From contig CM069871.1 in assembly GCA_036172665.1 (NCBI GenBank), positions 6,820,001 to 6,884,000 of the forward strand: 64,000 nt of DNA. The letters run 5' to 3'. The notes beneath the pieces were generated by a model. That model worked only from the letters and a program-made list of their open reading frames with translations. It had not been told where the DNA came from and did no database searches. Position numbers and translations under genes: made by a program. Positions within the stretch are counted from its first letter, which is position 1, and each line of letters begins with the position of its first letter. The stretch comes from Prosopocoilus inquinatus (lineage: Eukaryota; Arthropoda; Insecta; Coleoptera; Lucanidae). Shown one piece after another: positions 55,641 to 64,000 of this stretch.

Positions 55641-57373
55641 TAATCGTGGATAATTTGAGAGGAAGAGATTCTCCGGAAGGAAGGAAGGTCATTTCCTTAG
55701 TTGTCTGTGATCCTCAACGAATTCCCCATGTAGACGATGAACTTTGGGAGAAGAAAACTCGTCACCACAAATGTCGAAGGTTCTCCTCAACGGACTACAA
55801 AAACGAATAACCAACCATCCACCTACGATTCTCAATGAATTCTTTGAGTGGATGAGGTTTGCCACCATAATTGTGGATAATTTCAGAAGAAAAGATTCTC
55901 CGGAGTTATCTGATCCATGGTTATCTGAGATCCTCAGCGAATTCCTCAAGTGGACGATGAATTTCCACAGAAGAAAGTTCCTCCTCAACGGATTCCAAGG
56001 ATGGATAACCAACCGACGAAGATTTCCAATGGATTTTCTGAAGGGATGATAAACTTCAAAAGATTAAATCCCAACGGATTTCCTCAATGGATTCTGCACT
56101 AGAAAAAATAGAAGAAAGAAGACTGCGGGTTGGCTTCTTTTAATAAGCTGTTCTGCCTTCAAATTTTTCCAATTTTACATTGGTACAAAATATTTTGTGT
56201 GGAAATCTTTTTATTTCGAAGTCCTGCATTATTAAATCATCCAATCCACTGGGCAATAAAAACCGAACGCTGAAAATACCGTTAATTTTCATATCGCAAT
56301 GAACAAAACGTCCAAAGCAAGTGAGAACAATTCGATTACAGAAAATATATAACCACTTCGCTGATCAAACAGAATGCAGCGTCACTCATAATTGTGGATA
56401 ATTTCAGAATAAGAGATTCTCCGGAGTTATCTCCATGGTTACCTGAGATCCTCAGCAAATTCTTCAAGTGGACGATGAATTTCTATAGAAGAAAGTTCCT
56501 CCTCAACGGATTTCAAGGACGGATAACCAACCGTCGAAGATTTCCAATGGATTTTCAAATCCCAACGGATTTCCTCAACGGATTCCACACTAGAAATAAT
56601 AGAAGAAAGAAGACTAGCGGGTTGGCTTCTTTCAATAAGCTGTTCTGCCTTCAAATTTTTCCAATTTTACATTGGTACAAAATATTTTTTGTGGAAATCT
56701 TTTTATTTCGAAGTACTGCATTATTAAATCATCTAATCCACTGGGCAATAAAAACCGAACGCTGAAAATACCGTTAATTTTCATATCGCAATGAACAAAA
56801 TGTCCAAAGCAAGTGAGAACAATTCGATTACAGAAAATATATAACCACTTCGTTGATCAAACAGAATGCAGCGTCACTCATAATTGTGGATAATTTCAGA
56901 ATAAGAGATTCTCCGGAGTTATCTCCGTGGTTACATGAGATCCTCAGCAAATTCTTCAAGTGGACGATGAATTTCTAGAGGAGAAAGTTCATCCTCAACG
57001 GATTCCAAGGATGGAAAACCAACCGTCGAAGATTTCCAATGGATTTTCAAATCCCAACGCATTTCCTCAACGGATTCCACACTAGAAATAATAGAAGAAA
57101 GAAGACTAGCGGGTTGGCTTCTTTTAATAAGCTGTTCTGCCTTCAAATTTTTCCAATTTTACATTGGTACAAAATATTTTGTGTGGAAATCTTTTTATTT
57201 CGATGTCCTGCATTATTAAATCATCCAATCCACTGGGCAATAAAAACCGAACGCTGAAAATACCGTTAATTTTCATATCGCAATGAACAAAATGTCCAAA
57301 GCAAGTGAGAACAATTCGATTACAGAAAATATATAACCACTTCGTTGATCAAACAGAATGCAGCGTCACTCAT
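55641..57373. repeat. Tandem array, ~0.5 kb units
   Basis: Units start with ATAATTGTGGATAATTTCAG at 55867, 56388 and 56880 (periods 521 and 492), and a shorter diverged unit starts at 55641. The last two full units are over 95% alike. Each holds GAGATTCTCCGGA, GATCCTCAGC, CAAGTGGACGATGAATTTC, CCTCAACGGATT, GGGTTGGCTTCTTT and ends AACAGAATGCAGCGTCACTC. Sense and antisense frames both stay open over long stretches because of composition, giving repeated short peptides. No known domain is recognisable. Confidence 0.9.
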
Positions 57374-57897
57374 ACATTCGTGCAACATTTAATTAGCGAA
57401 GCAAACAATTAAACGAGTATAATGAAATGCAATACATAATTCGCACGCATCATACATCCGAACAACATATATCGAATAATACATGCACTGCAATTAATAA
57501 TATATCCGTGCTGCGCACACGTGAAAACCGTTTTCGATGGGAAATTATCGCGTGTAGCAATTTTCGCGCGGCGTTATATCAGTTTTCACCGGAACGTGTC
57601 CGTAATGAGTAAAATCTGATTACGCTCCGTTTAAAATTAAAAAAAAAAAAAAATCGTCCGTGAATTGGGCTATGAAACAGCTGTCAACGCCAGCGTTCGG
57701 AACGCCCTCTCATAATCAGAATGAGTGGCACGTAAATTTGTAAATTATAAAATGTAATAAACATAACGTTTAGCGGCAATATTCTCCTGAATTTATGATG
57801 GCAATATATTCCAATTTTCTATTTTACTCTTCCATAAAATTCAAAAATATATGTCAGCATTAACTCTACCCTGTTTTATAATAGTACACAGTAATAG
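57374..57897. other. No gene seen
   Basis: AT-rich with an A14 run near 57640. Host flank of the Mutator-like element. Confidence 0.45.
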
Positions 57898-57906
57898 ACT
57901 ACGTTC

Positions 57907-58747
57907 GGGTCTAGGACAATTCGCCATCGCCGATTTGTCGTCGCCAATTCACCGTCGCCGATTCGTCGTAGGTACAATTCACCGCCGGAAAACTCGCCGT
58001 CGGTAAATTCGCCGTCAGCGATTAAAGTTTTAAGTCCAGGTACATATCCAAATCATAATAAATCGATAATTATATGTAAATAAAATAAAGAAGTTAACAT
58101 AATTAATGGAAAATAAAATCATTTGTTATTAATTAAATGTGATACATAGATAAAGAAACAGACAAAAAAATTTGGTCTTCCAGGAAGTATTTCTTATTCT
58201 TGAAGTGTTCGTAAAATCCCTCCAATTCTTCTTTTTTATATTTTCAGATTCTGCTCAAAATCATATTGATTTTCATATCAATCAAAATCACTACACATCA
58301 AAAGTCGACTGCTTTCAAAATATTGATTCATGAAAGCTCATCATTTAAAATTATAAATTGAAAAAGGGATTCCATTAAAAAACAAAATAGAATTATAATT
58401 ATGTGTACGTACAGCACCAATTTGTTCGTAATTTTGTATCTTACGGTGGTCGCACTGTAATTGGGAATTTATTTTAACTTGAAATAGAAAAACAATAGTG
58501 AAGTCCATTTTAATTTACTTGAAACGTACTGAAATTATAGTTATTTTCTTCAATTCGTAGGTATAACTTGGATATTATATAAAATGGTCAGAAAGTGTTT
58601 TAAAGCTTATCAAGCTAAATAAAGCAGTAACATGGGACGGCGAATCGGGCGGACGGTAAATTGGATCGACGACGAATTGGTTCTACGACGAATTGGCGAC
58701 GGTGAATCGGCGACGGCGAGTTGACGACGGCGAATCGTCCCATCCCC
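57907..58747. mobile_element. Mutator-like foldback element with modular TIRs
   Basis: ACTACGTTC is present at 57898-57906 and 58748-58756, a 9-bp target duplication as made by Mutator-like elements. The 841-bp element has ~120-bp terminal inverted repeats (about 57907-58025 and 58628-58747). The inner parts of these consist of variable ~15-20-bp modules such as ATTCGCCGTCGCCG, ATTCGTCGTCG and ATTCACCGTCGCC. The ends are GGG(N4)GGACRATTCGCC. The ~600-bp middle is AT-rich and non-coding, so this is a non-autonomous copy. Left and right arms differ in module order, suggesting repeat turnover after insertion. Confidence 0.85.
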
Positions 58748-58756
58748 ACTACGTTC

Positions 58757-61700
58757 ATCTCGACCACTCAATCCGCTTGAAATTTCAATCGATTGAAATA
58801 ATAATGTCGGATTCCGGAACTAAAAGGCAGCAGATTATAATACTCTTCATGTGAGTGAGATAGAAGTATCCATTTTATTTAATCTGAAAGAGATGCGCAA
58901 TATATGTATTGACAGATCAATCATTTGCAAGGAACCGGACTTGACCAACTTGACCAAAAAAATTCCTTTGATTAATTTTCAAGGCCTAATTAATATTTTA
59001 GCGAAAGTATGCGGAATACTCTTAGAAAATATAAAAGTCAAGATTTCTTCTTCTATCTCGGCGTTTAAAAAAAAAAAAGGATTTTAGGTTTTGACCTAGC
59101 TAGAGTGAGTATTTTAGCTAGAGTGAATATTTTAGAATGAATACGCAAAATAGTGAGACAATAGGGTTTATAGACTGTGAAATTGTATGACAAGAGCACG
59201 ATACAAGTTTATAAGGTAATACGACGAGATGCATTCGGTACGGGCAAACGAACGTAAGAACTAAATACTTTAATGTGCGGTAGATGTTATGTCATGTTCA
59301 AGGCGCAAACTCTAGTCTCTATCTCGCACGTTTATGTTTTGCCCTCCTGCCTTCAGCTGTCCCTCTCACTATCCCTATCAACGTTCTCCTGCACTTATCC
59401 ATACAAACCCGAATGCTCCATCGGATCACCTATATTATTATTATTATGCACCGTGGAAGAGAGTCTACCAATTTTTGGAGAATTACAAGATGGATGTAAC
59501 TTATGAATTATTTGAAAAAGTTAAAGGATTTGTTCATTCTTCTTCTTTTTTACTTAACAGACACATAAGTTACCCTTTTAAAAGAGTTTCTTTTTTACAG
59601 AAAAAATAAAATAAATAAAATTTAAAAATCACTTAATATTAAAGACATGAAATTCCAGAATTATATTATAATACATTGAAATTCCATAAAAACTATGTCT
59701 AAAGGCAACCCAACCCAACTCAACCTAATACTGCCCAACCCAAACAAAAAATTTAGAATGTCACAAGCAGAATTACATTACAAAAAATAGGGTAGTCTAA
59801 ATTGACCTTTAATGTATAGACCAAACGATTGATTGAATTGCAAATAAGAAAATAATAGAATTTTGGATAAAAGTTCACAGATTAAATTAAAAGAGCAGGA
59901 TTCAGAATGAACGGAATTCATGGAAACAATAGAGAAGAAGACTTAGAAGGTCAAAGTTGCATATGAGAAAATAAATGAAGAATATAGAGCAATACAAATG
60001 GGAAAAAAAAACGAAAACTCGGCAACCCACGAAGATTGCCGAACTGGAGAGTGGAATATAAACATATACTGAAAAATTAGCGGAAAAAATTGAAAAACTC
60101 CAAAAAAAATTATAAAATTCAAATTAGAGAAAAACTTTTAAAAACTGAAAAAATTTAAGAAACTCAGGATTTTGGGAAAAAATTAACAAACAAAAAAATC
60201 TAAAATATAGAAGAAATAAAAACAACAGTTTCCTGATTCGAAATTGTTTGTTTTCTCTATATTTTACTGATGGTTTTCTAACTTGTTTAAAACCTTTTCC
60301 TTCACTTTTCTTTAAAGATTTTCGCTGCCGCGAGTCTTCAAAGTGAGCAACCCTAATATGCCAACCCCCAAATGCCTTCAAATTTCACGAGTTCTCTTTT
60401 CTTTCCCTTGCTTACTTCGTGTATTCTCTTTTCAAGAACTTTAAATTTCACGAGTCCTCTATGGAGAAAGACTCTGGTTGCATGTAAGAAAATAAAAGAG
60501 CTTCGGACAAAAGTTCCCAAATTAAATTGAAGTAGCAATTAAATCCGTGGAAACTCAAAATAAACGCAATCCATGAAGACAGAACAGAAGAAGAAATTGT
60601 CAGGTAAACAAGGCCAAAATTAAATGGAAAATCGAATTGGAATGAATCTACTTTGTTCTCAAACTAAAGAAATAGAGACCTACACGTAGAACAAGTCAGA
60701 TTGGAAAGTGGACAATCAGAGGAGTAAAAAAACAAGATCAGCGTTCAAGTCATTTGGGAAAAAGGAAAAGTAGAAGATCAGTTAGAAGAAAAACTGGACA
60801 TAACAAGGAAAAGCGAAAGAAAAAATTACAAATTAGGCTTCCATTATACTGAGCTTATACTGAGGAAGAAGGTGAAGATGAACATGCAGATCGATTTTCA
60901 CTCAATTTTTCATAAGTGGGAGCAATGGGTAATGACAAGAGCTTTAGAAAGTGAAGTGCAAGCAGCAGAATTAAGAGAATCACATGAAACAGTAAGTAAT
61001 AAAATTTGGAACGACGGATGATAATGAGGGAAAAGTGGGAAAGACACGCATTATACGAAAGGAAAATATTATTCAACTCATTTTTCCTTTCCGTAGCATC
61101 AGAACCTTCTGAAAAAACCAAAAGTCCCTAATTTCTACAATTCTATGCGACACTGTCTAATTTTCTTCTCTTCTTCTTCGATTAAGATCTTCTAAGCTGT
61201 CCAATTTTTATTACAGCGTAAAGGCCAGATGTACCAAATGTTTCCTTTTTTCTTCTTTCTTTGCATTGGTTACTCGCCGGTTGATGATGAGAGCTCTCTT
61301 TTGGATGATCTTCCTGATGGTCGCTTTCCTCTTGGTCTCTACTTCTTCGTTTGGCATTCCGTCAATGTGCTCCTTTCTGAGCGTTATTCGTCATATTCTC
61401 GGTACTTCTCTTCCATTCGCCTTTATGTCATCCATCCATTTCACTCCAAGGAAATCTTGAGCGTCTGCAAGCTTTTCATACTATTCATGGGAAGCGGATG
61501 GCTGGCTTTATTCCCTCCCCCATCTTCCTTCTTTATCTGGCTTGGGACCAACTGACTTTTTCTGGCTTGGGATCAATCTGACTCATCCACCGGCAACTCC
61601 AGAAGAATTTTGCTTTTATTTATTTTTTCCTTAACTGTACCAGCTGAGACCACAGCTGACGAAATATGCATTATTAATTCTGAAGGAGGAAACTAGTAGC

Positions 61701-62490
61701 AGATGACACAAGAAAAATATTCTTCTCCAAATACAAAACAGGATGTAATACTAAAACAAACCGAGGGGAACTGTAAACAATTGAGTTTCGCTATCATGAG
61801 CGATAACAGTGCGCAGAAAAAAAAAATATAATCCGCAAGGGTCGGCGCTGCAAACTAGGGCCAAACAAAACCGCAGCGATAACCTGAAAGGGGCAATATC
61901 CAGCGGGCGCCAAAGTTTCAGGCGAAGTTCAAGACGCAACTCACCAACAACCACGCACCAATTATTTTATTTCATGCAAGAGGAAGAAAAAAATTCGCTG
62001 CATCGCTTTGTACTTTCTAGAATGCTGCAAAGTTACAAGAAGGAGGAGGAAGCTGCATCTCCCAGGAAACAACAGCCGACAGCTTTTAGCTGCAGCTGTT
62101 GCACTTCCGATGTTTGACAAAGATCCAACTCTGCGAAACGTCGACTGCGGACTTTAATCTCTTAAAAGGATCCACGCCATCGAACCAACCGCATAATCTT
62201 GATACGTACAGCTGTATCTGCAATATAAATAAAAAGGGGATGACCCGGGAAACAAGCGTATGTATATATAATTGAAAGCGCAGGATAATTTTCCGCCTTC
62301 ATCCGACTCAATAATTAATTAATTGAAACGGCTTAAGGACTTTAGGTAACACTCACTAACTTCTTCTTGTTCTTCTTCTCGGGGGGACTTTGATGTAAAG
62401 TTTCCCGCAATAAATTGACGAAGGAACTTTGACTTTGCGCCACCTCGAAGAATGCACTTTAACAAAGGGGAATTATCCAGTTAAGTAATT
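58757..62490. other. No gene seen
   Basis: Unique AT-rich DNA, A-rich at 59.6-60.2 and 60.5-60.85 kb. A CAACCCAACCCAACTCAACC stretch near 59.71 kb is a short degenerate simple repeat. Frames at 59.27-59.61, 61.23-61.56 and 61.81-62.12 kb have overlapping frames in other phases and no family resemblance. Confidence 0.45.
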
Positions 62491-62495
62491 GGATT

Positions 62496-62890
62496 CCAAT
62501 GTATTTAAATTCCTGAACATCTGATGGGGGATAGGGGGACTGTTACTCCTCCTTAATTACTTCTAACCCAGAGGAAACTATCGATCAATGAGTTGAATGA
62601 AATTCACAGCGGAAAGGAAGAAGCAATTTTGGATAACTTCTCAGATTTGTTACAAAGGACGAATGAGTTTAAAGTGTATGGTTTCGTTCCAATGTATTTA
62701 AATTCCTGAACATCTGATGGGGTGGATAGAGGGACTGTTACTCCTCCCTAATTACTTCTAACCAAGAGGAAACTATCGATCAATGAGTTGAATGAAATTC
62801 ACAACGGAAATAAAGAAGCAATTTTGGATAACTTCTTAGTTTTAGAGTTTAAAGTCTATGGTTTCGTTCCATTTCTTTACCTAACGTGGA
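62496..62890. repeat. 203-bp tandem duplication
   Basis: Units begin at 62496 and 62699 (CCAATGTATTTAAATTCCTG) and share TCTGATGGGG, GGACTGTTACTCCTCC, GAAACTATCGATCAATGAGT and AGAAGCAATTTTGGATAACT. The second unit lacks about 20 bp near its end. GTATGGTTTCGTTCC closes both. Confidence 0.9.
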
Positions 62891-64000
62891 AGGAGGGAAA
62901 GCTCCAGAAAGGAATATTAAATACTGCATCGTGAGTGAGTAAAAGTAATAATTTTCTGATGAAAGTAATCCGTCAAACGAGTCTCCTGGGAATAAGTCCT
63001 AAGTTTTATTTGCAGACTACTCCTTCATGAGGCCCTGTCTGTGACATTACGACTTGCCACCATACTCTTTCTCTTCCTCTCTCTCTCTCTCTCAGTCTTT
63101 AACGTGTCTAAAGCTAATAATTTGGAGCTTTTATTATAATTACTGCAGCAAATTTCTTCGACCTCTGCATTTTATTAACACCTGCTACTGTTACATCCAC
63201 TTGAAACTTAATTAGCGTAAGAGCTATTGTGAACGGTAATTCCCATTGAAATAAGCTATTAAATGCAACAGGAGCTGTCAGTTTTATGTTGTGTGGTGGT
63301 ATACTGTTTTAATTAAAGCTTAAATTCGAAATACGTGTGGCAAAAAAAATCCACAAACGTTTAGCTGGCTTGAAAAAATTTTGAACGCACGCGACTTCAT
63401 TTTGAACTCTTGGAGCAGTTTTTTTTTTTCTCCTGCAAGCACTCGCTTAATTAATGTCTGAAACTTGCTGCACTAAAGCGCAGTAACTGCCAGAGAGTAC
63501 TTAGCAACACTGACTTCATTTACTCGGGGATGGCAAAAGATAAATGCACATATTCAAACTTATCAGTGTTGGCTGGTGCAAATACTGGGGTGCTGAAACT
63601 TAACGCTGACATAAATGGATGAAATCTGTTTATGTCTTCGCCCGCCTAATTTATGAGTATCCTCTCAGCCATGACGTTCTCGCACGTTTGAATTAGTAGT
63701 CGGCGGCGAAAATGTTGCAAAGTCGGGGTTGAAATAGTGAGTTTCGGCTTGCAATGAGGTCAGATTAAACGGATGAATAATTAGTTTCCGGCCAAATGAA
63801 TTCTCATGTCTGTCTTGTCACTATGAAATTTACTATTCGTAGACTTCGACAAGTCCAATGTACACGGATAACTGATTATGATGACTTTGGCTTCTTCTGA
63901 TACTCATTCGAATGCTAATCGATTCGGTGCTGATCTACATTTTATGCCGGATCTCCTTCCCCTCAATTGAAACCTAAAACTTGCCCACTTACGGTTCCAT
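62891..64000. other. No gene seen; (CT)n microsatellite
   Basis: A CTCTCTCTCTCTCTCTC run lies at about 63076-63094. The rest is unique sequence without a recognised gene or element end. Confidence 0.5.

Noticed and set aside
55744..57257. Repeated 70-120 codon frames as a tandem gene family
   Set aside because: Both strands are open and the units carry indels; better explained as a tandem repeat array. Kept as a finding only.
59700..59760. AACCCAACCC stretch as telomeric repeat
   Set aside because: Too short and irregular, and not the insect TTAGG repeat.

Overview
This 64 kb window looks like repeat-rich, AT-rich, non-coding DNA from an arthropod, most likely an insect. The taxon is inferred from an errantivirus-type endogenous retrovirus primed by tRNA-Ser, mariner, PIF/Harbinger and Mutator-type inverted-repeat elements, and non-LTR retrotransposon fragments. 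I found no convincing host exon, tRNA, rRNA or CRISPR array. Nearly all long open frames outside the mobile elements are by-products of A-rich or T-rich sequence or of tandem repeats. The window is probably a large intron or an intergenic, heterochromatin-like block.

Layout. 0-9.7 kb: unique AT-rich DNA, a hammerhead-ribozyme motif at 100-148, a zone of degenerate GGCGCC/AGATGGCG repeats (2.2-5.3 kb), a possible solo LTR (5.47-5.94 kb) and a TA-flanked MITE (7.5-7.9 kb). 9.68-15.65 kb: a minus-strand endogenous retrovirus with both LTRs, a 4-bp target duplication (CGCA), tRNA-Ser primer site, polypurine tract, gag, a -1 frameshift site, a protease-integrase frame and env. Reverse transcriptase and RNase H are missing by a clean in-frame internal deletion. 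16.26-20.89 kb: a composite long-inverted-repeat element holding a mariner MITE and two fragments of one LINE family. A second copy of its interior at 22.96-24.36 kb holds a hammerhead-bearing 325-bp insert and a PIF/Harbinger-like MITE. The two copies serve as empty-site references for each other. 24.77-25.13 kb: a second type of hammerhead-like insert with an 18-bp target duplication, with a decayed relative at 30.9-31.1 kb.

28.7-35.1 kb: strongly strand-asymmetric A-rich repeats with a ~0.55 kb tandem period, a mariner transposase C-terminal fragment and an inverted repeat. An inverted, T-rich relative lies at 45.4-46.9 kb. 38-43.7 kb: several two-copy tandem duplications and a near-perfect 140-bp palindrome. 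47.6-49.1 kb: a tandem array of ~0.3 kb units. 51.6-52.6 kb: two hairpin-forming inverted repeats. 55.6-57.4 kb: a ~0.5 kb tandem array. 57.9-58.75 kb: a Mutator-like element with modular inverted repeats and a 9-bp target duplication. 62.5-62.9 kb: a 203-bp tandem duplication.

Most notable: (1) two families of short inserts carrying hammerhead-ribozyme folds, each with a target-site duplication, one nested inside a perfect 27-bp inverted repeat; and (2) a young-looking retrovirus copy that keeps gag, protease, integrase and env open but has lost its polymerase, which suggests mobilisation in trans or a very recent deletion.
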